Shown here piece by piece: positions 42,667-54,250 of a stretch of DNA of 64,000 nt; position 1 is the stretch's first letter, and each line of letters opens with the position of its first letter. Origin of the DNA: Zizania palustris (taxonomy: Eukaryota; Streptophyta; Magnoliopsida; Poales; Poaceae); NCBI GenBank assembly GCA_019279435.1, contig JAAALK010000079.1:85554162-85618161 (forward strand), in the 5' to 3' direction. Below the pieces are notes generated by a model, which ran no database searches, had not been told where the DNA came from, and was given only the letters and a program-made list of their open reading frames with translations. Both the position numbers and the translations under genes were made by a program.

Positions 42667-43903
42667 TGTTGATAGAAAAAAATAGCATTAATGATCAAAA
42701 TTGTCAAAATATCAATTTTTGGTAATTTGGGCCGAAATTATGCCTTTCCTGGCATAGGCCGGTCCAACCGGCCATGTAGGCCTGGTCAGACCGACCCAAT
42801 GGGTCCGGTCAGATCGGCCCAAGTTTGAAAACTAAAGATAGAGTTGGTTTCGGGCTGTTTTGATCTCTAATTAAATCTTAACCACTTTTTGGCTGAATCC
42901 TACTCAGAGCAGGTGTCAGGAAACTTGAGAGCAGCCCTTATAAATATAGGGGTGACGCCGATTCAAAGGGTATCTCCTCAGATCAACTACAAAACCCTAG
43001 TTTTGAATCATACATTTAATTCCAATCTACTTTCCTTGCCCTAGGATTAGCCAAGTAACATCCATCTTCATAGGTTTGCGCTATAAGCCCTCCATCCGCC
43101 GCATCGTAATCATGGTAACCCTTGTTGCTTCGCCAGTGAATCTCTCGTTTAATCCACGTAACGGATTTTTATCGTTTTATCGGTTTTCTATGCTACCATT
43201 GGAAATTCGGCCTTTGGCCGAGTTGCACTTGATCTCTTCCTATTTTGTAGAGATATTACTCCCAAATAACTCACCAACGAGTTTGGGGGCGATCGGAGAT
43301 CATCCACAAGGTCGCCGGAGAAACCGGCTAGATTGGATCTACGTTGTCGGTCCGACCAGCGGCAAACTCCTGGTCTGACCGATCTGTGCCATGCCGGGCC
43401 ATCATCTTATTGTCGGCAACGCGTGGCATTCCCCTCCTACCATGTTGGTCCGACCAGCGAGTATTTCTCAGTCCGAATGGCCCGTGACAGGTCTGTCACC
43501 TTGTTGCCAGCACGTGGATATCCGACCGATGGGTTTTGTGCGGTTCGACCGACCGTGCACAATTATTCTCTGGCGCGCACTCATTTGCTGGAGCGGACTA
43601 ACTGTCAAATCAACCTCGGTCTAACTGGTCCCTTTAGGCCGGTCTGACCGCCTTCTATACTATGGTCATACCGGCCCTGACTTGGCCGGTTTAATTACTT
43701 TTCCTTCAGATCGGTTATTTGAACATTATTTATCATAATCGTTTAATTGCCTGGCGACTCCGTTATTCCCCTTACCACTGTTTAAGGGTCGTCAAAACAC
43801 GACGTCGGCATCTCGCGATGTTTTAGGGTTTATTCTTGAAACGGTCACGCACATTTGGATCGTCGAACTGACGCTAGTGTGTGGGCGCATTTTCGTGTCA
43901 ACA
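42667..43903 (+). repeat. G3 3' LTR
   Basis: 1,237 bp, TGTTGATAG to GTGTCAACA, followed by AATAT. It retains the segment lost from the 5' LTR, which contains three further GGTCNGACC-type motifs. Confidence 0.92.
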
Positions 43904-43908
43904 AATAT

Positions 43909-44384
43909 GATACTTGATATGGTTTTATTATATCATACATATATACTGTGATAAAAAAATTGAAAATGTTTCGATAAAGTTTTCATGTACGACGTTTAGA
44001 AAATAGAAAATCTTCGAGAATGTTTAGGAATTTAGGGATGGAATGGGTTAGGTTTAAAAGCAAATTGATAATTAAATCTTTGTTTGAACTTAAAACTTTT
44101 TGTACTATGACAACCCAACCATGCAAAAAATTAGCATTTTTACGGTCAGTTTGCTATTTTTAGTTAATTAAATCTCTTTATAGGATTTAAATTGGAAAAT
44201 GTCAATTTTGAACTGCAAGTGCATTAAATAATGAACAAATTTTTTTGAAACTCAACATGGTGTTATGATAGCATACATAGATTATATGAGAACAAATTAA
44301 AAATGTTTAGAGAAAGATTTCATGTATGATGTTTAGAAATAAGAGAATCTTTGATGATGTTTTAGAGTTTAGTGAAGGGATGAC
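43909..44384. repeat. CACTA-2 interior between G3 and G2
   Basis: Continuation of the first ~500-bp AT-rich unit and start of the second; no coding content. Confidence 0.7.
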
Positions 44385-44389
44385 TTAGT
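44385..44389. other. Target site duplication CTTAG, left copy (G2)
   Basis: CTTAG precedes G2 and is repeated at 54246-54250. Confidence 0.93.
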
Positions 44390-45740
44390 GTTGACACGAA
44401 AATGTGCCCCCGTACTTGGGTCAGCTCGACGATCCAAAAATGTGTGGATACTTAGGGACAAGCCTAAGTGTAACACAACACTGACGATGTGTTACGACTA
44501 CCCTTAATAATGGAAAGGGGAGTGGAGTCGCCTGGTAATCAGATCAAAGCAAATAATCCAATTAGCCGAAAAGAAATATATTAAATAAAATAAACCAGTA
44601 GGCTAACCAAAGCCTGACTGATTAGAAGGGTATAGTGCGAAGGTCTTGCCGAAAGGTACCTTCGGCGTCTAGTGTGAAGGGTCTCGCTGAAGGTAATCTT
44701 CGTCGTTCGGATCGATCTGGCCGAAGGCAGGCTCCGAATATATCTCAACGCGAAATCACTTCCGAACAACAGGGTTCGGCGCAAAGTCTCTGACACGATA
44801 CAAACACTCCAGCGCAACGCACTGGCGTGACTTCGTCCGGAGTGAAGTATGGGCATGGCGAAGCCTGACATGATGAAGTTTGCTGCAGAGCGTGATGGTG
44901 CACGAGATTTGGTCAAACCGACAATAGCGTGATGGCCTAGCACGGGTAGCGGAGCAGTATTTCTGCCGAAGGTGGTCTGGTAGCCTCAGAAACCATTCTC
45001 CTAGCTCTGGACACCACCGGCGAAGTGGCTCCGAGTGTGAAAACCTACAACAGAACAGAGATCAAGTGCCAATTTGGCCTAGGGACCGAACCTTCTAAGT
45101 GTTGCAATAGGGGAATGAAGGTAGCAATCTGTTACGTATATTAACAGACTTCACAAGCGAAGCAACAAGGCGATAGCAATCTGTTACGTAGATTAATGGG
45201 TACTTCACGAGCGAAGTAGAAAGGCTTACCATGGTTTCGGCGTGGCCGACGGAGGGCTTCCAATCAAACCCACGAAGGTTGCAGAAAGGTAAATAAAAAG
45301 TAAAGGTACGGTTCAAAGCTAGGGCTTTGTGATTGATTTGTGTTGGGGGGTTAATGAACCGTCCTCACCCCTATATTTATAGGGGCTAGTCTTCTAATCT
45401 CTAAGATTAATCTGGTAGGATTCGGTTTAATCACGTCTTTAGGGATAAAATTTAGCCGGAATCAGACTCAAACTCTATCTCCAAACAACCCAAAGTGGAC
45501 CTTCGGTAGGGCCTGCCGAAGCCTGCTCCTCGGGCCGAAGCTTCGGCGAGGCAGGCCCCTGAAGGCCTTCGGGCTGAAGGTAGCAGTCCTACTAGAAGGC
45601 TTCCGAAGCCCAAAGCTCAATGGGCCTTCGGCCCTGTAGGGCTTCGGCCTGATCCAGGCCATGTGTATTTTTGGCCCAAATTACCAAAATTGATATTTTG
45701 ACAATCTTGACCATTTAATTCCATTTTTTTGCTATCAACA
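44390..45740 (-). repeat. G2 3' LTR
   Basis: 1,351 bp; on the element strand it begins TGTTGATAGC and ends GTGTCAACA. Contains a CCGAAG-rich block, TATA in CCCCTATAAATATAGGGG (about 45368-45385) and two copies of the 54-bp repeat (45121-45228). Confidence 0.93.
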
Positions 45741-45757
45741 CATGGCCCCTGCCTTTT
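45741..45757 (-). other. Polypurine tract of G2
   Basis: Reverse strand AAAAGGCAGGGGCCATG directly before the 3' LTR. Confidence 0.75.
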
Positions 45758-45849
45758 AGTGAACTAAGTAAACTAAAAGCATAATGGGCTAAGTACGATA
45801 CCTCCCATATCGGCCTTTTGACACTATCAAGCGCTTTGCCACACACTTG

Positions 45850-47010
45850 GGGAGTACAATTTCAAGTACATGTCATTCAAACATCTTCGAAACCGCTCTC
45901 CTTGTAGAGATTCTAACACACATGCATTACCTGGAGCGATTTCGGCTATTTTGAAAGGACCTTCCCAACTAGGTGACTATTTACCAAATTTGGGGCACTT
46001 AGTGCCTAAGGGCAAAATCGTCTTCCAAACCAAGTCACCAACTTGAAACGATTTTGGTTTAACTTTATTATTGTAGGCCCTAGCCACTCTTCTTTTGTCT
46101 TTATCTATAGCTTCTAAAGCCCTTAACCTCTTATCGGTCATTTCCTCTAAATTGACTTTCAAAAGAGTTTCATATTCATCGACCGATAAGCCATCTTTCT
46201 TTAGAACTCTTAAAGAGACAAGATCCACTTCTATGGGTAGAATGGCCTCTTGCCCATATACCAACTAATATGGACTAACTTTGGTAGCACCGTGCTTTAC
46301 AACTCTACAAGCCCATAACGCCTCGGAAAGCACTTCATGCCACCTCTTAGGGAACTCTTCGATTTTCCTCTTAATGAGCTTAATCACGGTTTTATTACTA
46401 GACTCGGCCTGACCATTGGCCTGAGCGTAATATGGTGACGAGTTTATTAACTTAATACCATAAAATTTGGCAAAGTTTGTCACTTCTTTAGCAACAAATG
46501 AAGTACCTTGGTCTGTAGTGAGAGTTTGGGGAATACCGAATCTATGTATAATGTGCTTCAAGATAAAATCAGTTACCTCATTGTGAGTCATATTCTTGAG
46601 AGGCACGGCTTCGGTCCATTTGGTGAAGTAGTCTGTTGCCATCAACACGAATAGATGCCCTTTTGAAGGAGGATAAATTTGGCCGATGAAGTCTAAACCC
46701 CAACCTCGGAACGGTCATGGTTTGGTAATAGGGTTAAGTGAAGAAGCGGGAGCTAGCTGAATATTACCAAACTTCTGACATGCTTCACACCCTCTATAAT
46801 ATCTAAAACAATCCTCAATCATAGTCGGCAGTAGAAACCTGCTCTTTTGAGCATCCAACTCATTTTCTGGGCCGACTGATGAGTGTCACAAAGCCCTTCA
46901 TGAACTTCTCTTATAGCTACTTTGGTTTGTTCATCATTTAAACACTTTAAAAGTACTCTGTTAATAGTTCGGCGATATAATACATCATCTAGCAACACAA
47001 ATTTAAACAC
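45850..47010 (-). pseudogene. G2 integrase
   Basis: Zinc module at 46760-47010 (VHEGLCDTHQSAQKMSWMLK, then CEACQKFG), then the DDE core: WGLDFIGQIYPP with the first Asp at about 46698, TTDQGTSFVAKEV with the second, and YYAQANGQAESSNKTVIK with the Glu. The C-terminal part has YGQEAILPIEVD and FQVGDLVWK. Stops occur at about 46730 (in KP-PFRG, where G1 has Trp) and 46265. Otherwise the catalytic residues are kept. This copy reveals what G1 has lost. Confidence 0.92.
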
Positions 47011-47084
47011 TTGTCGCTGAACTTTCCGATCGACCCTTTGACTGGGATTCCTTAAATACTAGATGATTAGAATTCTCCAATCAT

Positions 47085-48245
47085 CCTCCTAGACATCCGA
47101 AGGGTTCACTAACTCCTCTCCTAGAGTAATCTCTAAATTACTAACTTCGGAGTGCCCCCCGGGCCTTTCTTTCTTCTGCCGAAGGCTAGCTGGATTGGCC
47201 GTGTGGAGCCCATTAGAGCGGAGCCATCCGTCAGAGGGGTCCGGTGCGTGAGGGCCTCCGTCGTCCAAAAGGCTTCGATATGAGGATTCCAGCGCACAGG
47301 GCCCTTCGATGGATGAAATGCTCCGGCACGAGGGTTCTAGCACGCAACACCCTCCAGTGGCAGGAGAGGTCCGACCCAGAGGGTCCGTCGAACCTCGCCT
47401 CTACCCAAAGCTTCTGGCTTCGGCAGTGAGACCAAGCACTGGTTTCTCTTGTATAGAAAACTTTCCCCTCTTGACTTGATAGGCAGATGCTTGTTGAGCC
47501 AAATCATTTGCAATCGAATTGGCTTCTCTTGACACGTAAGAAATTTTGAAGTCGTCAAAAGTTACAATTATGTCTAAACATTTATCCAATTAACTATTTA
47601 GAAAGCCATTAAAACATTGAGCACTTTTAGCTACTTGTTGTACCACTAACAGAGAATCACCATGCGCATGAACATGTTTGGTGCCTATGGATTCTAGCAA
47701 TTCAAGTCCTAGCAATAAAGCTTCATATTCATCTTGGTTATTAGTAGAAGGAAATTATAAACAGGCCGATGTTTTGAAGCGCATGCCGTTAGGTGATATG
47801 AAAACTACCCCGATACCTTGGCCATTCTTGCAAGCTGAACCAACAAAATAAAGCCTCCATGGCACTACTTAAACTAGAGCAATGTCATTACTCCAATTGA
47901 CATCTACGTGGTGATCAACTATAAAATTAGCGACAACTTGGCCTTTCATAGCTCTTAAAGGTTCATAAGCCAAATCGTATTCAACTAAAGTGTAAGCCCA
48001 CTTTTCGATTCTTCTACTTAGAATCGGCTTTTGCAACATGTATTTTATAACATCAGTTTGGCAAGCGACAATACATGTGCTAGGAAGAAGATAGTGACGT
48101 AATTTGGTACAAGCGTAATAAAGTGATAAACACAAATGCTCCACAAACATGTACCTGGTTTTGGCGTCCAACAGGCGGTGGCTCAAGAATGTGATGATGT
48201 ACTCTTTTCCCTCCACCTCTTGAGTAAGCGCAGCTCCTACCACTT
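47085..48245 (-). pseudogene. G2 RNase H regions
   Basis: First the RT-linked RNase H-like segment (48243-47869: VGAALTQEVEGKEYIITFLS, LRHYLLPSTCIVACQTDVIK, WAYTLVEYDLAYEPL), then a plant-type RNase H (47860-47400: WRLYFVGSACKNGQGIGVVF, DEYEALLLGLELLE, HAHGDSLLVVQQVA, ISYVSREANSIANDLAQ). The usual DGS start reads VGS, so the first catalytic Asp may be lost; Glu and the second Asp remain. Stops at about 47757 and 47590. A CCG-rich tail to 47085 separates it from integrase. Confidence 0.88.
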
Positions 48246-48884
48246 GGTGCTCTTACCACGGGCGGTGACGACAAGCACTCTTTAACCTTTTCAAAGGCGT
48301 TTTGCTGACTTGCCCCCAGAGTGAACTCGGCTTCATTCTTTAGCCGGAGTATGGGGACAAAGGCATCGATTTTGCTAGATAAGTTAGATATGAAGTGACA
48401 CAAATAATTAATCTTGCCTACCAACTTCTGCACGTCCTTCTTGCATGTCGGTGCTGCAAAGTTTCTAACCTTCTCAAGCCTCTTAGGATCAATCTCTGTA
48501 CCTCTTTCATGAATCATGAATCCTAAGAACTTGCCTGCCGACACGCCAAAAGCACATTTGAGAGGGTTCATTTTCAAGCCATACGGTCGCATCCTATCGA
48601 AAGCAACTTTCAAATCAGCTAAGTGATTATCCATAGTGTCCGATTTGACTACAACATCATCTATGTATACTTCTAACATAACTCCTAACAAGTCATGAAA
48701 GATCAGGTTCATAACACGTTGATATGTTGCGCTAGCATTCTTTAAACCAAAAGTCATAACGACCCACTCAAACAAGCCGACAAAACCAGGGCATCGAAAG
48801 GTTGTCTTATAGACGTCCTCTTTGACCATAAAAATTTGATTATAACCAGTGTTGCCATCAAGAAAACTTAGTATCTTGTGATGC
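48246..48884 (-). pseudogene. G2 reverse transcriptase, N-terminally deleted
   Basis: RT palm from SFLDGNTGYNQIFMVKED onward: FRCPGFVGLFEWVVMTFGLK, active site YIDDVVVKS, then KMNPLKCAFGVSAGKFLGF and INYLCHFISNLSSKID. Upstream the join at about 48878-48884 fuses DIGDGSI of the protease-RT linker straight to this point, so about 430 bp present in G1 (roughly 12460-12890), with PYKQPPRRFN and DFRDLNKATP, are gone. The first catalytic Asp is therefore missing. Confidence 0.9.
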
Positions 48885-49661
48885 TACCATCGCCTATGTC
48901 AACTTCATCTAAAGGATCAGCCGACGCAAAACCTTGTCCTAACTTTTCTACTTCGCTAAAGTCTTCGATGGCTTCAGAAATACCGTCTTTAGCAGACCGA
49001 TATTGATCTACACGAGACTTTAGCTAATATAGATTACTTTTGCTAGACATGACAATTAATTTATAAATAGCAGTGCTACACCAGCCGGCTTTATAAACAC
49101 TAGTACGAAACGTCCTCCGGACACGCTAACGAAGTCGTAATCTGAAAGATCCCTACCTGATAGACATTCTACTCTGTCATGGATGGCGTCAATGGGCACA
49201 TCGGCCAATGCTACCTGGGCCAAAGTGTCTGTAGGTATGACCTCCACATCATCGTCATCCCACTATATCAGGCATTGGTGCAAAGTAGAAGGAATACAGC
49301 AATTTGCATGTATCCAGTCACGCCCGAGCAGTACGTTGTAGTTACTTTGCATGTCAACGACGAAGAACACAGTTGGCAACGTCTTGTTGCCTACTGTCAA
49401 CTCTAGGGAGAGTACGCCCTTGGCCTTGGAACTCTCATCGTTGAAGCCGTTGAGCATTAGGTTAGTTTTCTTTAAGTTCTCCTGGCCCCTGCCAAGTTTC
49501 TTCAATAGCGAGTAAGGCATTAGGTTAACAGTAGCGCCACTATAAACAAGTATCCTGGAGATCAGCTTCCCGTCAATGTGACCCCTGACGTAGAGAGGCT
49601 TTAGATGATGAGTTGTATCCTCGGGTTTCTCAAAAATAGTATTGCATGGCCCGAGGTTCAA
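48885..49661 (-). pseudogene. G2 protease and protease-RT linker
   Basis: The aspartic protease fold is recognisable (LYVRGHIDGKLIS, VYSGATVNLMPYSLLKKLG, NYNVLLGRDWIHANCCIP). The catalytic Asp is Tyr (YSGA instead of the DGGA of G1). Two stops lie between 49263 and 49055. The linker (DVPIDAIHDRVECLSGRDLS) also occurs in G1. Confidence 0.88.
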
Positions 49662-49682
49662 CTGAGCGACCTCGGCCTCGTC

Positions 49683-50995
49683 TTATGGTAGGGCAAACTC
49701 GGTGGGAAAAATGACGATGTTAATGTCCATTGCCTGAGGTGCGGGCCCCTCGGAGATGGGCATATATTCAACGTCGAGTGTGTCATCGTCGTCGTCGCTC
49801 GGACTAGGAGCTGGGTTGGTTATCTCAACCGGCTTGACCTTCCATACCTGTCTTGTAGCTGGCCGAGGGCGGATCTCTTCAAATATAGCGTCTCTTTCCT
49901 CCTCGGCCTTTCTCTCGCGCATCTCTTGTGCTCGTAGGCGTTGTAGGCATCTTTTCTGTGATTTGGACATGCCCGGAGGTGCCCAAGATGGTTGTGGTTT
50001 GGTACCAGGTGCCACTGTTCTGTTTTTGTGATCTATGGCCAAAGGGGTGTCACCCAAGTCGGCCTCGCGTGCTTTGTAATCGGAGGATACCTCACTACGG
50101 ACCCTGTCGGTGGGACCGGCCTCGTTCGGCCGATCGGACTGGGCTCCGGCGCTAGCCTCGGCTGGGTTAGAGGACTTACCTCCATCTGGCTTCGACGAGG
50201 GGGCCCTCAGGATTGGGACTTCCTGAGACCCTATTTTGACTGTGATGGCTTCAAACTCCCTATCCTTTGCCTCTCCACATTCATCTCCTTTAGCTCTGTC
50301 CTGTGTGAGTGGATTCAGAGGTACTACGGACAGCCTATTGACGATGTCTCCCTTCGCCGCGTCTGTTTGTCCCTACCAGTCATAATACTTCGAAGGAATA
50401 CAAGGGACAATGTTATGTTGCGAAGGGTACTCTAGTTGTGATGTGTACGGAGCCCAAGGGGTCCCTGCCTAACTATATGGCAGAGGCATCGGTGGCTCCT
50501 GTGGCTTCACACACTGTGAGCCGAACCATTACCTAGGGGGTTCGGCCAAGTCGACGGCATTTCAGACAATATAAGCGAAGGGTCCTGCCAGGCCAGAGGT
50601 ATGTTCGGCTATTGTGGGCCGAAGCCTCCCGCCGGAGGGTTTGTCTAGAGCGGAGCCGGGCTTATCCATCGGGGTCCGAACCTGTTCTGCATAGGGTTCG
50701 ACCACTGGGGTCCGAAGCCACTGTATAGAGGGTTCGGCCACAGGGGTCCGAAGCCACCATATGGAGTGTTTGGCCACTATGGACTGAATTCATCGTGCGG
50801 AGGGTTCAGCCACTGTGGTCCGAAGCCACCCTCCGACTATTTTGGCCCCATCGGTTGACTTAGCTTTTTTGCGCGGGGGTCTGTTTTCTTAGCCTTTCTT
50901 TGGTGCTTGTTCAACAGTATTTGATATGTCACCTTGGGCTTCTTGCAAGCCCTGGCCGAAGGAGACGTGCTAACATTATGTTTCCACACTCCCAC
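49683..50995 (-). pseudogene. G2 gag tail and gag-protease linker
   Basis: 49683-50057 is the basic/acidic linker (GMSKSQKRCLQRLRAQEMRE, SPSDDDDDTL). 50058-50560 has stops. 50560-50850 is the degenerate 36-bp repeat with CTTCGGACC and CCGAACCC strings. Together they match G1 900-1234 plus 10776-11665 without the C1 insertion, confirming that C1 interrupted G1 here. Confidence 0.8.
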
Positions 50996-52780
50996 TTAAG
51001 GTTTCTTAGGTACGAGTGTGCGTGTACGTGATTCTCCAATAATGACTGCTTTCCCTTTAGTTGACTTGGCCTGCTCTGGCAAAATCAGCACCCTCTTCTT
51101 GTCGAGGTCGACGGTGTTCACGGAAAAGGGGTCTTTGTCTAGCTTCATCTTTGGACTGGGGTCTATTTTCAATCGTCCTTCCTCTATGGCCGATTGGACC
51201 TGTCGACGAAAAACATTATAGTCATTAGTATAATGCGAATGTGAATCATGCCACTTACAGTAGGGGCGTTTCTTTATCTCGTCGGTAGATGGAATGACTT
51301 GGCCTTTAGGCAACCTGAGAAGTTGGTTCTTCAAGAGGAAATCAAATATTTTATCACACTTAGTTATATCAAACGAGTATTTGACTTCGCTAGGCCGATT
51401 CTTGGTAGGAGACGGTCGTAGCTCAAAGCAAGTAACGGGTTTGCACTTAGCATTCCAAACCCATTTGGCCGTGTACATGTCAGCCGAATCTTCTTCCTCT
51501 TTTGATTCTTCCTCGTCGGAGTGCTCCATGATGTGTACTTTAGCCCTAGGCTTGTTAAATGTTTTAATAAATTTTTTATCCTTGGTCCTGCCTTCCTGGA
51601 CCAGATCTTGTTGCAAGACTTGGCTAACTTCTAAAAAGTGTTGGTTGTCTAGTCTTTCTTTAATTTTAGAGCGCAACCCACTGAAAGCTAGATCCGCCAA
51701 ATCCCTTTCCGAAATAGTAAGACTAAAACATCAGTTTCTGGTATCTCGAAAGCGCTTGATATAGTCAGAGACGCTCTCGCTAGATTTCTGTCTAACCGAT
51801 GTCAAGTGTGAAAGTCTAAGTTTTGTTTCACCCGTATAAAAGTAGTCGTGGAATTTTTGTTCTAATTCAGACCACATTTGGATAGAGTTCGGCGGGAGTG
51901 CCGAAAACCAAGTGAAAGCGATGCCAGACAGTGATAGAGAAAATAGTCGAAGCTTTAAAGCGTCCGACCCACTAGACTCTCCACACTGTGCCAAAAACTG
52001 ACTGACATGCTCTAGCGTGGTTTTGTTACCCTCATCGTCGAACTTTGTGAATTCAGGGACTCTATAGCCGTGAGGGTAAGGTATCGTATCTAAATGGTCA
52101 GTGTACGGCTTTTGGTAAACCCTAGCTCGACCCCTAAGTATGAAGCCGGTGCACTCCCTAAATAGTGAGCGAATCCGCTCCTCAATGTCATCCTTGCCTA
52201 CTGCCTGTGCGCGTCTTTCATGTAGGGGTGTGACACATGGTGGTATGCCAGCGTGTTGGCCGTGGGGTTCCTCCTCATACGCTAGCTCAGGATGTATGAC
52301 GTGTTCGGGCCTATGCGCTTGTGCATGCGGTGCGGGCAGCGTGGAAAAAACTGGCACAGGCGTGGGTGGAGGTGGTGCATGGTAGGCAGTGCTAGTCTGG
52401 CCGTAAGAATGGTGACTGGTCTCAGCCATGGATATCGAGGCCAGAGACGCAATGGCTTTGCCGGTACTACCATCAGTTCTGCTGTAATTGTGATTTATCG
52501 GAGGTATGCTAGCAATCAGAGCTGGAGGTACGACCTCGGTAAAGCCGAACCTTCTAAGTGTCGCCTCTACCTGGGAGCTAACTGCCGAATCTAAATGGTT
52601 GGCTAGCGAAGCGCTAACAGCTTGGTCTACTGATGTGGCTATTTTTTGCTTAATCTCTAAAGAAGATAAATGAGGTGATACTGGTGTTACCTGGGTATGA
52701 GCGAGGTTGGGGACGTTGACATCGCGCTTGATGAAGCTTGCGCGTGTCATGACGTAGCTCCCAAGCATGAGGTCTTAGAG
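50996..52780 (-). pseudogene. G2 gag, capsid and zinc-motif parts
   Basis: The frame from 52768 is open for 345 codons. It has a disordered N-terminal half rich in Pro and Ala, then the Retrotrans_gag core (YPHGYRVPEFTKFDDEGNK, LFSLSLSGIAFTWFSALPP, YFYTGETKLRLSHLTSVRQ) and stops at 51731 in RFRDTRN. It resumes 51700-50996 with ERLDNQHFLEVSQVLQQ, an acidic stretch, CFELRPSPTKNRPSEV and the zinc-type motif CKWHDSHSHYTNDY, where the last Cys is Tyr. Best-preserved gag of the family here. Confidence 0.92.
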
Positions 52781-52963
52781 TGCCTTCATCTTTGCCTTAA
52801 TCGCTGCTCAGTCTTCTACGGGAATATCTTCAAGGGTAGGCGTCATGATGTTGCGGTTGTCGATATCTGCGCCTCGCATGGGATCCATCGGTGATGTAGA
52901 CGCAGTAGTTGTTGTAGACGTACCCGTAGCCGATGTATATGTACCTATCATGTTGGCGTAGCC

Positions 52964-52983
52964 TTCCCCAGTGAAGTCGCCAA
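52964..52983 (-). other. Primer binding site of G2
   Basis: Reverse strand TGGCGACTTCACTGGGGAA seven bases after the 5' LTR end, as in G3. Confidence 0.65.
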
Positions 52984-52989
52984 AAAGTG

Positions 52990-54245
52990 TGTTGACAAAA
53001 AAACGTGCCCCGCACTTGGGTCAGTTCGACGATTCAAAAATGGGCGGATACTTAGGGACAAGCCTAAGCATAACATAGCACTAATGTCGCGTTCTGACTA
53101 CCCTTAATAGTGGCAAGCGGGGTGGAGTCGCCAGGTAATCAGATCAAAGCAAATAATTCAATTAGCCGAAAAGAAATATATTAAATAAAATAAACCGGTA
53201 GGCTAACAGGAGCCTAACTGATTCGAAGGGTATAGTGCGAAGGTCTCGCTGAAGGCTACCTTCGGCGTCTGGTGCGAAGGGTCTCATCAAAGGTAATCTT
53301 CGTCGTTCGGATCGATCTGGCCAAAGGCAGGCTCTGAATAGATCTTGACGCGAAATCACTTCCGAACAACGAGGTTCGGCGCGAAGTCTCTAACACGATA
53401 CAAACACTCCAGCGCAACGCACTGGCGTGACTTCGTCCAGAGTGAAGTATAGGCGTGGCAAAGCCTACCGTGATGAAGTATGTTGTGGAGCGTGCTGGTG
53501 CGCGGGATTTGGTCAAACCAACAATAGCGTGACGGTCCGGCACAGGTAGCCGAAGTAGTATTTCCGCCGAAGGGTGTTCTGGCAGCCTCCGAAACCAGTC
53601 TCCTAGCTCTAGACACCTGCGGCGAAGTGGCTCCGAGCATGAAAACCTGCAACAGAATAGAGATCAAGTGCCAATTCGGCCTAGGGACCAAATCTGCTAA
53701 GTGTTGCAGTAGGGAAACGAAGGTAGCAATCTGTTATGTAGATTAACGGGTACTTCACGAGCGAAGTAGCAAGGCTTACCACGGTTTCAGCGAGGCCGGC
53801 GGAGGGCTTCCAGGCAAACCCACGAAGGTTGCAGAAAGGTAAATAAAAAGTAAAGGTACGGTTCAAAGCTAGGACTTTGTGATTGATTTGTGTTGGGGGT
53901 TAATGAACCGGCCTCACCCCTATATTTATATGGGCTAGTCTTCTAATCTCTAATATTAATCTAGTAGGATTCGGTTTAATCATGTCTTTAGGGATAAAAT
54001 TTAGCCAGAATCAGACTCAAACTCTATCTCCAAACAGCCCGAAGTGGGCCTTCGGCAGGGCGTGCCGAAGCCTGCTCCTCGGGACAAAACTTCGGCGAGG
54101 CAGGCCCCCGAAGGCCTTCAGGACGAATGTAGCAGGCCTGCTGGAAGGCTTCCGAAGCCCAAAGCTCAATGGGCCTTCGGCCTTGTAGGGCTTCGGCCCG
54201 ATCCATGACAATCTTGATCATTTAATGCCATTTTTGCTATCAACA
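52990..54245 (-). repeat. G2 5' LTR
   Basis: 1,256 bp, about 95 bp shorter than the 3' LTR because one 54-bp repeat and about 40 bp near 54208 are missing. Followed by CTTAG. TATA box text CCCATATAAATATAGGGG with one arm changed at about 53917-53934. Confidence 0.93.
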
Positions 54246-54250
54246 CTTAG

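Larger units (their letters stand above)
38517..43903 (+). mobile_element. G3: gag-only Ty3/Gypsy element
   Basis: LTRs 38517-39583 and 42667-43903, AATAT duplications, primer site and polypurine tract are all present, but between them only gag-related sequence is found; protease, RT, RNase H and integrase are absent. Gag has several stops. It is related to G1/G2 by gag, LTR ends, primer site and promoter but carries CCGGTCNGACCGG-type motifs where those carry CTTCGG. It would depend on enzymes supplied by relatives. Confidence 0.93.
44390..54245 (-). mobile_element. G2: full-length Ty3/Gypsy retrotransposon
   Basis: A 9.86-kb reverse-strand element with CTTAG duplications. In element orientation: 5' LTR 52990-54245, primer site, gag (52768 to about 50060), linker, protease, RT, RNase H, integrase, polypurine tract and 3' LTR 44390-45740. 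RT before integrase and absence of a chromodomain point to the Tat-like Gypsy group (inference). Damage: protease Asp lost, N-terminal RT deleted, about 40 bp lost between RT and RNase H, scattered stops. Confidence 0.95.
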
